Positions 7,868 through 17,419 are shown, counted from the stretch's first letter. The stretch: DNA of 64,000 nucleotides from Streptomyces sp. NBC_01231 (GCA_035999765.1 CP108521.1:6262001-6326000), one strand, 5' to 3'. The notes: generated from the sequence alone by a model not told the origin. A program made the numbers and translations.

Positions 7868-7890
7868 CTGTCAGTGGGGGGTCCTAGACT
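7868..7890 (+). promoter_or_regulatory. Putative RecA-independent (PafBC-type) DNA-damage promoter of pcrA
   Basis: CTGTCAGTG (7868-7876), exactly eight bases, then TAGACT (7885-7890). This fits the actinobacterial damage promoter tTGTCRgtg-N8-TAnnnT except for the first T. The -10 ends 9 bases before the pcrA ATG, so the mRNA would have almost no leader. Confidence 0.7.
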
Positions 7891-7899
7891 CGGAGTGCG

Positions 7900-10386
7900 A
7901 TGAGCAGCCTCTTTGATGACAGCTTCCTGGCGAACCTCCAGGCCCCTCGCGGGCACGAGGAGGGACCCCCGCCGCCACCCGAGGACGAGCACGGACCGGA
8001 GCCCGTTCCGGACGATCTGTTCGGCGGGAAGTTCGACGTGCCGCCGGACCGGGACACCCACTACCGCGACGGCGCCCCGCGCCCGGCGGTGGACCCGGCC
8101 GCGCTCCTGGAGGGGCTGAACGAGAACCAGCGCGAGGCCGTCGTGCACGCCGGTGCCCCGCTGCTCATCGTGGCCGGCGCCGGTTCGGGCAAGACCCGTG
8201 TGCTCACGCACCGCATCGCCTACCTGCTCGGCGAGCGGAACGTGCATCCGGGCCAGATCCTCGCGATCACCTTCACCAACAAGGCCGCCGGCGAGATGAA
8301 GGAGCGCGTCGAGCAGCTCGTCGGCCCGCGCGCGAACGCGATGTGGGTGATGACCTTCCACAGCGCGTGCGTCCGCATCCTGCGCCGGGAGTCGAAGAAG
8401 CTGGGCTTCACCTCCTCCTTCTCGATCTACGACGCCGCCGACTCCAAGCGTCTGATGGCCCTGGTCTGCCGCGACCTGGACCTTGACCCCAAGCGCTTCC
8501 CACCGAAGTCCTTCAGCGCCAAGATCTCGAACCTGAAGAACGAGCTGATCGACGAGGAGGACTTCGCCGCCCAGGCCACCGACGGCTTCGAGAAGACCCT
8601 CGCCCAGGCCTACGCCATGTACCAGTCGCGGCTGCGCGAGGCGAACGCCCTCGACTTCGACGACCTGATCATGACGACGGTCAACCTGCTCCGCGCCTTC
8701 CCGGACGTCGCCGACCACTACCGCCGCCGCTTCCGGCACGTCCTCGTCGACGAGTACCAGGACACCAACCACGCCCAGTACTCCCTGGTCCGGGAGCTCG
8801 TCGGCACCTCCGAGCACCCGGTGGACGTACCGCCCAGCGAGTACGACCTCCAGCCCGCCGAACTGTGCGTGGTGGGTGACGCCGACCAGTCGATCTACGC
8901 GTTCCGCGGCGCGACCATCCGCAACATCCTCCAGTTCGAGGAGGACTACCCGGACGCGACGACGATCCTGCTGGAGCAGAACTACCGCTCGACGCAGACG
9001 ATCCTCACCGCCGCCAACGCGGTCATCGAGCGCAACGAGTCCCGCCGTCCCAAGAACCTGTGGACCAACGCGGGCGCGGGCGCGCGCATCACCGGCTATG
9101 TCGCCGACACCGAGCACGACGAGGCGCAGTTCGTCGCCGACGAGATAGACCGCCTCACGGACGCGGGCGAGGCGAAGGCCGGCGATGTCGCCGTTTTCTA
9201 CCGGACGAACGCCCAGTCCCGTGTCTTCGAAGAGATCTTCATCCGTGTCGGCCTGCCCTACAAGGTCGTCGGCGGTGTCCGCTTCTACGAGCGCAAGGAG
9301 GTCCGGGACGTCCTGGCCTACCTGCGGGTCCTCGCCAACCCGGAGGACTCGGTACCGCTGCGGCGGGTCCTGAACGTGCCCAAGCGCGGCATCGGCGAGC
9401 GCGCCGAGGCGATGATCGACGCACTGTCCCAGCGGGAGAAGATCAGCTTCCCGCAGGCGCTGAAGCGGGTCGACGAGGCGTACGGCATGGCCGCGCGCTC
9501 CACGAACGCCGTGAAGCGGTTCAACACGCTGATGGAGGACCTCCGTACCGTCGTCGACTCCGGAGCGGGCCCGGCGACCGTCCTGGAGGCGGTACTCGAA
9601 CGCACCGGCTACCTCGCCGAGTTGCAGGCCTCCACCGACCCCCAGGACGAGACCCGGGTCGAGAACCTTCAGGAACTCGCCGCCGTCGCCCTGGAGTTCG
9701 AACAGGAGACCGCGGAGGGGGAGGCGTCCGGTTCGCTCTCCGACTTCCTGGAGCGGGTGGCCCTGGTCGCCGACTCCGACCAGATCCCCGACGAGGAAGA
9801 GGACGGCTCCGGAGTCATCACCCTGATGACCCTGCACACCGCCAAGGGCCTGGAATTCCCGGTCGTGTTCCTGACCGGCATGGAGGACGGCGTCTTCCCG
9901 CACATGCGCGCCCTCGGCCAGACCAAGGAACTGGAGGAGGAACGCCGCCTGGCGTACGTCGGCATCACCCGCGCGCGGGAACGGCTGTATCTGACACGGT
10001 CGTCGCTGCGGAGCGCGTGGGGGCAGCCGTCGTACAACCCGCCCTCCCGTTTCCTGGAGGAGATCCCGCCGCAGCACGTCGACTGGAAGCGGACCGGCGC
10101 CACGTCACCGGTGTCCTCCGGCCCGGTGTCCGGGGTGGCGGCCTCGCTGTCGTCGTCCCGCTCCCGCTCGTCGGCGTCCGGGGCGTCCGGCTTCGCCACC
10201 CGCCGGAGCTCGGAGAAGCCCGTGGTGGCGCTGGCGGTCGGGGACCGGGTCACCCACGACCAGTTCGGGCTCGGAACGGTCGTGGCCGTGAAGGGCACCG
10301 GTGGCAACGCCGAGGCGACGGTCGACTTCGGGGAAGAGAAGCCGAAGCGACTGCTGCTGCGCTACGCGCCGGTGGAGAAGCTGTAG
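7900..10386 (+). CDS. pcrA: ATP-dependent DNA helicase PcrA/UvrD, superfamily 1
   Basis: Protein of 828 residues; an SF1A 3'-5' helicase acting in excision repair, replication restart and clearing of RecA filaments. A disordered acidic/Pro-rich N-terminus (about 1-60) precedes the Q motif GLNENQREAV, Walker A GAGSGKT (93-99), Walker B VDEYQDTN (about 283), GDADQSIYAFRGA, QNYRSTQ, and the late motifs TLHTAKGLEFPVVF and YVGITRARERL. The C-terminal tail ends in the small Tudor-like fold VGDRVTHDQFGLGTVV of PcrA/UvrD. Length is normal for actinobacteria. It stands alone, convergent with the M23 gene, behind a damage-type promoter and close to leaderless. Confidence 0.97.
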   Translation: MSSLFDDSFLANLQAPRGHEEGPPPPPEDEHGPEPVPDDLFGGKFDVPPDRDTHYRDGAPRPAVDPAALLEGLNENQREAVVHAGAPLLIVAGAGSGKTRVLTHRIAYLLGERNVHPGQILAITFTNKAAGEMKERVEQLVGPRANAMWVMTFHSACVRILRRESKKLGFTSSFSIYDAADSKRLMALVCRDLDLDPKRFPPKSFSAKISNLKNELIDEEDFAAQATDGFEKTLAQAYAMYQSRLREANALDFDDLIMTTVNLLRAFPDVADHYRRRFRHVLVDEYQDTNHAQYSLVRELVGTSEHPVDVPPSEYDLQPAELCVVGDADQSIYAFRGATIRNILQFEEDYPDATTILLEQNYRSTQTILTAANAVIERNESRRPKNLWTNAGAGARITGYVADTEHDEAQFVADEIDRLTDAGEAKAGDVAVFYRTNAQSRVFEEIFIRVGLPYKVVGGVRFYERKEVRDVLAYLRVLANPEDSVPLRRVLNVPKRGIGERAEAMIDALSQREKISFPQALKRVDEAYGMAARSTNAVKRFNTLMEDLRTVVDSGAGPATVLEAVLERTGYLAELQASTDPQDETRVENLQELAAVALEFEQETAEGEASGSLSDFLERVALVADSDQIPDEEEDGSGVITLMTLHTAKGLEFPVVFLTGMEDGVFPHMRALGQTKELEEERRLAYVGITRARERLYLTRSSLRSAWGQPSYNPPSRFLEEIPPQHVDWKRTGATSPVSSGPVSGVAASLSSSRSRSSASGASGFATRRSSEKPVVALAVGDRVTHDQFGLGTVVAVKGTGGNAEATVDFGEEKPKRLLLRYAPVEKL

Positions 10387-10412
10387 CTCTCACGCCCTGT
10401 GCGGCTCTCATG

Positions 10413-10448
10413 CCCTGAGCCCCGGTCCAACGGCCGGGGCTCACAGGG
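10413..10448. terminator. Bidirectional terminator between pcrA and the M23 peptidase gene
   Basis: GAGCCCCGG (10417-10425) pairs with CCGGGGCTC (10434-10442), extended outward by CCCT/AGGG, in the gap between two convergent genes. Confidence 0.7.
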
Positions 10449-10468
10449 CCACAGGGGAGTCGAGGTGC

Positions 10469-12064
10469 CTACGTCGGGTTGATCCCGTGGCTGCGCAGCC
10501 ACGGCAGGGGGTCGACCGCCGCGCCGCCGGCCGGCCGTACCTCGAAGTGCAGGTGCGGGCCGGTCGAGTTGCCGGAGTTGCCGGAGTACGCGATCGGGTC
10601 GCCGGCCTTCACGGTCGTACCGGACGAGACCCGGTAGCTGGAGAGGTGGCAGTACCACGTCTCCGTGCCGTCCTTCTCGGTCAGGATCAGCATGTTGCCG
10701 TACGCGCTGTTCCACTGCGTCCGCACGGTGCCGTCGGTCGCGGCCATCACGGTCGTGCCGTAGGAGACGGGGAAGTCGATGCCGGTGTGAACGGACATCC
10801 AGTTGATGCCGGACTGGCCGAAGTAGGCGCTGAGCCCGTGCTGCGCGACCGGCAGCGCGTACTTGGGGCGCAGCCGCTCCTTGCGGGCCGCCTCCGCGGC
10901 CGCCTCCTTCTTCTCGGCCGCCTGCTGGGCCTTGAGGTCGATACGTTCCTGCGTACGGCTGACCCGGTCGCTGAAGTCGTCCGCCTCGGCGGAGAGGGTC
11001 TTCAGCTGGGCGTCCAGCTTGTTGTTCGCGACGGCCGGCTTCACGGCGGTGGCGTCCGACGCGGTCGTCGACGTCTCCTGGTCGCCGCCGGTCAGCGTGC
11101 CGACGGAGGCGGCGGCGATCCCCGCGACACCCATCACACACGCCGAGGGGACGGCCACCGTCAGCAGCGCGGACCGCTTGGCGGGCATACGGCGGCGGGA
11201 CCGGGACCCGCCACGAGACGCGGCGCGGGACGAGGGGGCCGGGGCCGGGGTCGGCGCGACCTCTTCCTGGTCGTCGAGGAGAGTCCCGTGAGCAGCGTGC
11301 GGGGAGTCGGACGCGGGCGACATCCCCGACCCGTCCGCCATCTCGCCGGTGTCGGTGAACTCGCCGTCGCCCGGCACCTGTTCGCCGTACGCGACCTGGT
11401 CGAAGGTCGCCGTCGCCTGCTGGTCGAAGGACTCGTCCCGCGGTGCGTACTCCTCGGAGCCCGTCGCGGCGTGGTGGCCGTCGGAGTTCCACTGCGTGGC
11501 GTCGTACGCACCGGTGTCGAAAGCCTGCGTGCCCCATTCCCACTGCTGGGTCTGGTCCGCCTGGCCGCCGGACTGGTCGGGCTGGAGCCAGGCGTTCGCG
11601 TCCCACTGGCCGCTGGTGTCGGCGCCGCTGGTGTCGGGGCCGGTGGCCTGGGACGGGATCGCGGAGAGCTGCTGGTGCTCGCCGGTCCAGCCAGTGGTGT
11701 CGTACGCGCCGGTGTCGTAGGCGGCGTGATGCTGCGCCGCGTATATGTCGTAGTTCAGGGTCTGGTGACCGCCCGTGGGCCAGGCCGAGGTGTCGTACGA
11801 GCCAGTGCCGTCGCCGGGAAGACAGCCGAAGAGGGGGTCGGACTCGAAGGTCGTCGTGGCATGGGCGCCGACATCGATACCGGTGGTGCCGAAACCTGTG
11901 GCGTCGAAACCGGTGGTGTCGAAATGGGTGGCGTCATAGCCGCCGTACGTGGTGAAGTCGCCGTACTGGGCTTCCTGAGCGCCGTAGGACGGGTAGTGCG
12001 TGGAGGCGGCGTCGGAAGCCGGAGCCGGGGTGGTTGTGCTCCCCGACGGGGGACGGTCGTTCAC
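10469..12064 (-). CDS. Membrane-anchored M23 (LytM/lysostaphin-type) peptidase
   Basis: Protein of 531 residues from GTG 12062-12064 (MNDRPPSGSTTTP); longer upstream readings are out of character. Residues 1-240 are a low-complexity cytoplasmic region with many YDTGAYD/FDTTGFD-like repeats. A membrane helix near 300 (LLTVAVPSACVMGVAGIAAA) is followed by a coiled coil and the peptidase domain: HTGID (His426, Asp430), a His near 473 and HLHFE (His504, His506), the Zn ligands and catalytic residues of M23. The domain lies outside the membrane and would cut peptidoglycan cross-bridges or regulate amidases. The coiled coil next to the LytM domain is like division-related LytM proteins. Confidence 0.92.
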   Translation of the reverse strand: MNDRPPSGSTTTPAPASDAASTHYPSYGAQEAQYGDFTTYGGYDATHFDTTGFDATGFGTTGIDVGAHATTTFESDPLFGCLPGDGTGSYDTSAWPTGGHQTLNYDIYAAQHHAAYDTGAYDTTGWTGEHQQLSAIPSQATGPDTSGADTSGQWDANAWLQPDQSGGQADQTQQWEWGTQAFDTGAYDATQWNSDGHHAATGSEEYAPRDESFDQQATATFDQVAYGEQVPGDGEFTDTGEMADGSGMSPASDSPHAAHGTLLDDQEEVAPTPAPAPSSRAASRGGSRSRRRMPAKRSALLTVAVPSACVMGVAGIAAASVGTLTGGDQETSTTASDATAVKPAVANNKLDAQLKTLSAEADDFSDRVSRTQERIDLKAQQAAEKKEAAAEAARKERLRPKYALPVAQHGLSAYFGQSGINWMSVHTGIDFPVSYGTTVMAATDGTVRTQWNSAYGNMLILTEKDGTETWYCHLSSYRVSSGTTVKAGDPIAYSGNSGNSTGPHLHFEVRPAGGAAVDPLPWLRSHGINPT

Positions 12065-12316
12065 CAACTTCTCTTTCGCCTCGACAACAGGGGCTGCCAG
12101 AGCAGTGCGGCGACTGTACCCGGCGGTACGCGGGCACGACAATCTTCGGCAGGTTTCCCGCGCGCAGGAAACGGGCAATCGGCCGTGTTTCGGGGGACTG
12201 CGGACGAGGGTTTGGCCCTGTGTTCGAAGAGCGTTCGACGTTGAAGTGCTGTCGGGTGGCTGTTCTTCTGCTGTGTGGGGCGGTTGGGGCAGTCGTGGCC
12301 GTCGCCCCGCGCCGGG

Positions 12317-13183
12317 TTACGCGACCGTCAGTCCGCCGGTGCGCGCGGCGGTCTCCTCGCCCGGGCGCGCCGCGTCGAGAACCTGCCGTATCCCGGCCGC
12401 GACGGCGGGGTGCACGGGCAGGGCCAGATGCCCGATGCCGGTCACCCGCACGTTGTCCGCGGTCAGGTCGGGGTGGTCGACACAGGCTGTCTCCAGCGGG
12501 TCCATCACATGGTCCAGGTCGCTCCAGAAGCTGACGAAGTGCGTCCGGCAGCCGGGGCAGGGTTGGTTCAGCTCTTCGAGCAGCTCCGAGCCGGGGCGCA
12601 TCTGGCGCACGATCGGGTGGGCGTTCGCCAGCGGTACCACCCGGGTGCCGGAGTGCGGGGTGCCGAGCGTCACGAGGGTGCGCACCCGGGCGTCACCGCC
12701 CAGCCGTTGCACGTAGTAGCGCGCGATCAGACCGCCCAGGCTGTGCCCGACGACATCGACCTGCCGACTGCCCGTGCGCTCACAGATCTCCTCTATGTGT
12801 CGCCCGAACAGCGCCGCCGCGGTACGTATGTCGCAGGTCAGCGGCGAGTAGTTGAGCGACTCGATCTGCTGCCTGCCGTGCTGGGCGAGGCTGCGGCGCA
12901 GCAGGACGAACACCGAGCGGTTGTCGATGAAGCCGTGCAGCAGCACGACCGGCGGCTTGGCCTCCCTGGGCAGCTGGGCCGTGCCGTCCGACGGGGCGGG
13001 GATGCGGGGCACGGTGGCGCGGCGCTCCTGTGTGATGCCGGAGGGGTAGAGGAGGAGGTGGCCCGCGAGGATCGCGATCTCCAGGGCGGTCGCCTTCAGG
13101 ACGGTCAGGGAGAGGGTCGCCAGTCTGCTCGGAAGCAGGCGCTGGAGCGGAAGAAGGGTCAGTGCTTCCCTGGTGACCTTCAT
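12317..13183 (-). CDS. Membrane-associated lipase/esterase, alpha/beta hydrolase
   Basis: Protein of 288 residues. A hydrophobic N-terminal segment (about 20-48) may serve as signal or anchor. The oxyanion region VVLLHGF (79-85) and the nucleophile elbow GHSLGG (Ser148) identify a triacylglycerol-lipase-like alpha/beta hydrolase. Candidate acid and base lie in FWSDLDHVMDP and ITGIGHLALP-like stretches near the C-terminus (VTGIGHLALPVHP). Cys in PCPGC and ACVDHP could form a disulfide. The ATG at 13183 has an excellent ribosome site, GGAGGTCGGCC. The gene is monocistronic; the substrate is unknown. Confidence 0.88.
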   Translation of the reverse strand: MKVTREALTLLPLQRLLPSRLATLSLTVLKATALEIAILAGHLLLYPSGITQERRATVPRIPAPSDGTAQLPREAKPPVVLLHGFIDNRSVFVLLRRSLAQHGRQQIESLNYSPLTCDIRTAAALFGRHIEEICERTGSRQVDVVGHSLGGLIARYYVQRLGGDARVRTLVTLGTPHSGTRVVPLANAHPIVRQMRPGSELLEELNQPCPGCRTHFVSFWSDLDHVMDPLETACVDHPDLTADNVRVTGIGHLALPVHPAVAAGIRQVLDAARPGEETAARTGGLTVA

Positions 13184-13608
13184 GGCCGACCTCCTGTCGG
13201 CGCGCGGAAGGACTGCTCCGTCCCCCGTGTGCCCTTGTGGGGAGACGTGGCGGAGGTCGTCGACGGGGCGCGAGCGGGGCGGGTCCGGCCGATGACTCGG
13301 TGAGGCTCCTTGCCGGTGTGGCGACGAGGCTCCCCGCTGTCGTGCCGTTCCTGCCCTGCGTGCCCTTCGCGCCCTCGTCGATACGCCTCACCGCCGCGGC
13401 GCGCGGTCTGCGGCGCGGCGGTGAGGTGACCTCGTTGCGGCTCCCGAACGTGTCCCATTGTGTGATTTCCCCTTCGGTGACCTTCGCGAAACTGCCGGGT
13501 ACGGGGTGCCGGCGATAACGCGCGTTCACTTTTCGGGCTGGTGCGGTACTTGTCGGTATGGATGGATGATTCGGTACGGATTGATGGAGTCGCTTCATGG
13601 AGGCAGTG
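13184..13608. other. Intergenic region between lipase and icmB, no gene seen
   Basis: About 425 bases separate the divergent lipase and icmB genes. Several frames stay open but have no good start, no ribosome site and no recognisable protein. An AT-richer patch around 13540-13595 (TACTTGTCGGTATGGATGG) probably holds the icmB promoter. The near match TTGTCGGTA lacks a properly spaced TAnnnT and is not counted as a damage promoter. Confidence 0.4.
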
Positions 13609-14025
13609 ATGGGTGTGGCAGCCGGTCCGATCCGCGTGGTGGTGGCCAAGCCGGGGCTCGACGGCCATGATCGCGGGGCGAAGGTGATCGCGCGGGCTCT
13701 GCGCGACGCCGGTATGGAGGTCATCTACACCGGGCTCCACCAGACGCCCGAGCAGATCGTCGACACCGCGATCCAGGAGGACGCCGACGCCATCGGACTG
13801 TCCATCCTTTCCGGGGCGCACAACACGCTCTTCGCCGCGGTGATCGACCTGCTCAAGGATCGGGACGCGGAGGACATTCTGGTCTTCGGCGGCGGGATCA
13901 TCCCCGAGGCGGACATCGCTCCTCTGAAGGAGAAGGGCGTCGCGGAGATCTTCACCCCGGGCGCGACGACGGCGTCGATCGTGGACTGGGTGCGCGCGAA
14001 CGCGCAGCAGTCCGCGCAGGCCTAG
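13609..14025 (+). CDS. icmB: Isobutyryl-CoA mutase small (cobalamin-binding) subunit
   Basis: Protein of 138 residues forming a single B12-binding domain. [16 protein letters not shown] carries the DxHxxG motif whose His coordinates cobalt, followed by SILSGAH and the GGGIIP nucleotide-tail site. Length and sequence fit the IcmB subunit, which with a large subunit IcmA interconverts isobutyryl-CoA and n-butyryl-CoA for fatty acid and polyketide precursors. No large subunit is present in the window. ATG 13609 is preferred over 13597 because GGAGG lies six bases before it. The gene shares its stop bases with the convergent DUF5691 gene. Confidence 0.85.
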   Translation: MGVAAGPIRVVVAKPGLDGHDRGAKVIARALRDAGMEVIYTGLHQTPEQIVDTAIQEDADAIGLSILSGAHNTLFAAVIDLLKDRDAEDILVFGGGIIPEADIAPLKEKGVAEIFTPGATTASIVDWVRANAQQSAQA

Positions 14026-15776
14026 GCGGTCGTAGATCCGCGCGGGTGAGCGGAGGCAGCGGTCCCCAGGGGGCCGGCCTCCAGAGGTCCGGCCTCCAGG
14101 TTGCCCGACCGCTCCGGTCCGCCCGGCTGTCGATCGCCGGACGCGTCGGGTGGCCGTACCACCCCTAGTTCCTCCTGCATCTGCGCCCGCAGCCGCAACG
14201 TCGTGACCAGGCGCTGGAACGCCTCCGCCCAGTACCCTCCGGCCCCCGGACTCGCGTTCTCCGTCTCGTCCGGCACCGCCAGCAGCCCGTCGAGGCGGCT
14301 CGCCTCGGAGGGATCGAGGCAGCGCTCCGCCAGCCCCATTACTCCGCTGAAGCTCCATGGGTAACTCCCCGCATCCCGTGCGATGTTGAGCGCGTCGACC
14401 ACCGCCCGGCCGAGCGGCGCCGTCCACGGCACCGCGCACACACCGAGCAACTGGAACGCCTCGGACAGACCGTGGGCCGAGATGAACCCGGCCACCCAGT
14501 CGGCCCGTTCGGCGGCGCCCAGCGTGCCGAGCAGCTTGGCCCGCTCGGCCAGGGACACCGCCCCGGGGCCGCCGGCCTCGGGTGCCGCGGGCGCCCCGAG
14601 GAGGGCCCGCGCCCACTCGGCGTCCCGCTGCCGCACCGCCGCCCGGCACCAGGCCGCGTGCAGTTCGCCCTGCCAGTCGTCCGCCACCGGCAGCGACACG
14701 ATCTCCTGGGGCGTACGGCCGCCGAGCCGCCCCGGCCAGGTTCCGAGCGGTGCCGCCTCCACCAACTGGGCCAGCCACCACGACCGTTCTCCACGCCCCG
14801 CGGGAGGCTTGGGAACGACTCCGTCGGACTCCATGCCCGGGTCGCACTCGTGCGGCGCCTCGACCGAAAGGGTCGGGGTGTCCCCGGTGTGGTCGACGGC
14901 CACGCAGGCCCCGGCCCGTACCGCCATCCGCGCGGCGAGCGCCGAGCCGGGCAGCGCCGACAACAACTCCGCCGCCGTCGCCCGTACGTTGCGGCTGCGG
15001 TCGGTCAGGGCCTGCTCCAGGAACGACTCGTCGTCCGCCGCGAGACGGGTGCGCAGGGAGTCGAGGAACATCAGCCGGTCCTCGGCCCGTTCCGTCGCCC
15101 AGGTCGTCGTGAGCAGTTCGCGCGCGGCGGCCGGCTCTCGGGTGCGGATCGCGGAGAGCAGGGCGACCCGCTCGGCGAACAGCCCCTCCTGCCACAGCTG
15201 TCGGATCTTCTCGGTGTCCTCGGGGTGCGGCAGTGTGGTGCCCCCGCCCGGGGTCGCCCGCAGGGCGAACCGCCAGTCGGGGTTCAGCCGGGCGAGCCAC
15301 AGAGCACGCGGTCCCGCGAGCGTCAGCGCTGACGGCCGCAGGTCGGTGCGCCCCCGCGCCGCGTCCAGCAGGGCCGGCAACTGCTCGGGGGGAGCGGCGA
15401 AACCGCGTGCGTTGGCCGTCGCGAGCCATTGCGGCAGCAGCTCCATCAGGTCCGGTGCGGTGCCCCGGCGGCCCCCTCCGCCCGTGCCGGGGCGGTCGGC
15501 CAGCAGCATCGCCAGTCTGCGCGTCGCCGCGGCCGGCAGCGGCGGACGCGGATCATTGCCCACCGGTTCCGGCAGCGGAGCCGCCCGCCCCGGCCGCAGG
15601 CCGGCCCGTCGCCGTACGGTTTCCGCGGCCGCCGCGTCCAGCAGGGCGAGCGGTGCCTCCCGGCCGGGCGGGCAGCCCGGTGGCGTGCGCCGCTCCGTCC
15701 CGAGCAGGGCAGCCGTGACGAGCTCTTCCCATCCGCCCGGGGCGGGCGCGTCCGCAGGAGCGGAGGTCCTGGTCAT
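14022..15776 (-). CDS. DUF5691 family protein, component of SWIM/MoxR/VWA cluster
   Basis: Protein of 584 residues with no enzyme motif. It starts [19 protein letters not shown] and contains [12 protein letters not shown], the look of the DUF5691 family. The middle is rich in Ala/Leu/Arg helices ([20 protein letters not shown]) resembling HEAT-type repeats, suggesting a scaffold. ATG 15776 follows AAAGGAA. It lies 157 bases downstream of the SWIM gene in the same direction, so both are likely one transcript. It converges with icmB, sharing CTAG at the two stops. Its role is unknown; neighbours suggest it works with the MoxR-type ATPase and VWA protein. Confidence 0.8.
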   Translation of the reverse strand: MTRTSAPADAPAPGGWEELVTAALLGTERRTPPGCPPGREAPLALLDAAAAETVRRRAGLRPGRAAPLPEPVGNDPRPPLPAAATRRLAMLLADRPGTGGGGRRGTAPDLMELLPQWLATANARGFAAPPEQLPALLDAARGRTDLRPSALTLAGPRALWLARLNPDWRFALRATPGGGTTLPHPEDTEKIRQLWQEGLFAERVALLSAIRTREPAAARELLTTTWATERAEDRLMFLDSLRTRLAADDESFLEQALTDRSRNVRATAAELLSALPGSALAARMAVRAGACVAVDHTGDTPTLSVEAPHECDPGMESDGVVPKPPAGRGERSWWLAQLVEAAPLGTWPGRLGGRTPQEIVSLPVADDWQGELHAAWCRAAVRQRDAEWARALLGAPAAPEAGGPGAVSLAERAKLLGTLGAAERADWVAGFISAHGLSEAFQLLGVCAVPWTAPLGRAVVDALNIARDAGSYPWSFSGVMGLAERCLDPSEASRLDGLLAVPDETENASPGAGGYWAEAFQRLVTTLRLRAQMQEELGVVRPPDASGDRQPGGPERSGNLEAGPLEAGPLGTAASAHPRGSTTA

Positions 15777-15933
15777 GTGTTCCTTTCCGTTCCACTCCGT
15801 GGAGCGCCGTGGAGCCCCGGGAGTGGTTGAAGGGTCACCTGGTGCGGGTGTCCGGTAAGTCCCGAGCCATGCGTGGCAGATCGGGGCACCGGGCGGGCCA
15901 GTGAGCGGAACAGCGGTCGGGGCAGGTATCGGG

Positions 15934-17286
15934 TCAGCACAGGGACACCGCCTCGCCGGCGCCCTCCGGCCAGGCCGTGAGCGGAGTGAAGCCGCGGTGG
16001 CCGCACTCGCCGAAGACCTTGAGGGGAGCGCCGCCGGACAGGGAGACCAGCCGCCACAGGCCCGGCCGGGACCGCGCGGTGGACGTCAGCGGCAGCGCCG
16101 TGTCCCCGTCGGCGTCCGCCAACTGCCAGGAGTCGCCGTCCGGGGTCGGCACGACCCGGTCCAGGGTCACCGGCACGGAGTCCAGCCAGGGGTCGTCCCG
16201 CAGGGCCTCGCCGTAGCGCGCGGCAGCCTCCGCCGGTGTCACCCCCGGCGGGCGTATCGCCGCGGGAGCCGGCGGGGCGAACTGCTCGCCCAGGGCCACC
16301 CGTGGTTGTCCGGCACCCGGATACGCCGACACCTCCGCGTCCAACGCCAGCCCCACCGGCAGCGCGAGCTCCGGCGCGCGGCCGGCGGCACCGTAGGAGA
16401 GGAGCAGCGCCGTACGGCCGGACGCGGCGCCGTACAGCCAGATCCGACGGGTCGTCAGCCGGGCGTCCGCCAGGTCGTGCTGGGCGAGAACCAGCCAGCT
16501 GTCCCGCAGCGGCGGGCCGTCCGCCGAAGCGGGCAGGCCGACCCGGGACCGGACCGTCGCCGCCAGGCCGTCGGGGAGCCGCTCCCGGCGCAGCCAGCCC
16601 CGGTCGAGGAGATGGAGGAGGGCACACTCCTCAAGCAGGCGCACCGGCCAGCCCGGCCCGGACGACGGGATCGCCCCCAACTCCCGCACCCGCGCCGCGA
16701 GACCGGAGGCCTGGGCGTCGACCATCCGGGCCGCCGTCTCCTCCCACAGCCCGTACCCCACCTGTTCCGCGCCCGCCAGGCCGCCGCGCAACAGGTCCAC
16801 CAGCCGCTGCTCCAACTCCGTCGCGCCCGCGGTGATCCGCTCGGCCCGGCGCTCCGCACGGCGGCGCGCCGCGTCCGGATCACCGGAGCCGGACGCGGAA
16901 GGGGCAGTCGCCGCCTCTTTCTCCGCCGCGCGTTTCCTTCTCCCCTCCAACCACTCCCCGGCCCACTGCGGCGGCTGTCCCGCCGGCACCGCGCCGTCCT
17001 CGCCCGCCCAGAGCAGCAGCAGCCCCAGCGCGTGCTTGCACGGGAACTTGCGGCTCGGGCAACTGCACTTGTACGCCGGTCCGGACGCGTCCGCGATGTC
17101 CACGACCGTCTGATACGGCTTGCTGCCACTGCCCTTGCACAGCCCCCACACCGTCCCCTCCCCGGAACTGCCCGCCTCGGACCACGGTCCGGCCGCGCCG
17201 AGTTTGCTGCCCGCTTTGCGTGATGAGGCGTCAGGCGCCAGTGACAGCACCTGGTCCGCGCTCCAGCGCACCCCCTGCTGAGTCAT
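15934..17286 (-). CDS. SWIM zinc-finger protein (YehQ-like)
   Basis: Protein of 450 residues. The SWIM zinc finger CxCx(6)CxH is clear: YKCSCPSRKFPCKHALGL with Cys74, Cys76, Cys83 and His85. SWIM fingers bind DNA or proteins. The remaining ~350 residues are helical and Ala/Arg-rich without known motifs. ATG 17286 (MTQQGVRWSADQ) is chosen over one ten codons upstream: GAGGAC is adjacent, and the promoter at 17294-17316 would place the transcript start at or just before this codon. It is divergent from the MoxR-type AAA gene. The gene set parallels E. coli yehLMPQ, where YehQ is the SWIM protein. Confidence 0.85.
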   Translation of the reverse strand: MTQQGVRWSADQVLSLAPDASSRKAGSKLGAAGPWSEAGSSGEGTVWGLCKGSGSKPYQTVVDIADASGPAYKCSCPSRKFPCKHALGLLLLWAGEDGAVPAGQPPQWAGEWLEGRRKRAAEKEAATAPSASGSGDPDAARRRAERRAERITAGATELEQRLVDLLRGGLAGAEQVGYGLWEETAARMVDAQASGLAARVRELGAIPSSGPGWPVRLLEECALLHLLDRGWLRRERLPDGLAATVRSRVGLPASADGPPLRDSWLVLAQHDLADARLTTRRIWLYGAASGRTALLLSYGAAGRAPELALPVGLALDAEVSAYPGAGQPRVALGEQFAPPAPAAIRPPGVTPAEAAARYGEALRDDPWLDSVPVTLDRVVPTPDGDSWQLADADGDTALPLTSTARSRPGLWRLVSLSGGAPLKVFGECGHRGFTPLTAWPEGAGEAVSLC

Positions 17287-17293
17287 GTCCTCG

Positions 17294-17316
17294 AAGGTAG
17301 ATCCCACCACTGACAA
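17294..17316 (-). promoter_or_regulatory. Putative PafBC-type DNA-damage promoter of the SWIM/DUF5691 operon
   Basis: On the minus strand: TTGTCAGTG, eight bases (GTGGGATC), then TACCTT. This matches tTGTCRgtg-N8-TAnnnT at every defined base. The -10 ends eight bases before the SWIM ATG, predicting a leaderless or nearly leaderless mRNA. Confidence 0.75.
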
Positions 17317-17353
17317 TCGGCCCTGCGAGCACGTTTGTGCAGGTCAGATCGCA

Positions 17354-17376
17354 TTGTCAGTGGTGTGGTGCACGGT
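17354..17376 (+). promoter_or_regulatory. Putative PafBC-type promoter of the AAA/DUF5682/VWA operon (weak -10)
   Basis: TTGTCAGTG (17354-17362) matches the damage motif; after eight bases comes CACGGT, which keeps only the final T of TAnnnT. With the oppositely oriented copy at 17308-17316 it forms an 11-bp inverted repeat CCACTGACAAT / ATTGTCAGTGG. Confidence 0.55.
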
Positions 17377-17419
17377 GGACACCAGATCCGAACCGGCCGA
17401 GCTGGAGGGGGACTCAGCC

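Noticed and set aside
7639..10077. Minus-strand open frame of 812 codons opposite pcrA
   Set aside because: Antisense shadow of the helicase gene, common in high-GC DNA; no domain or ribosome site supports it.
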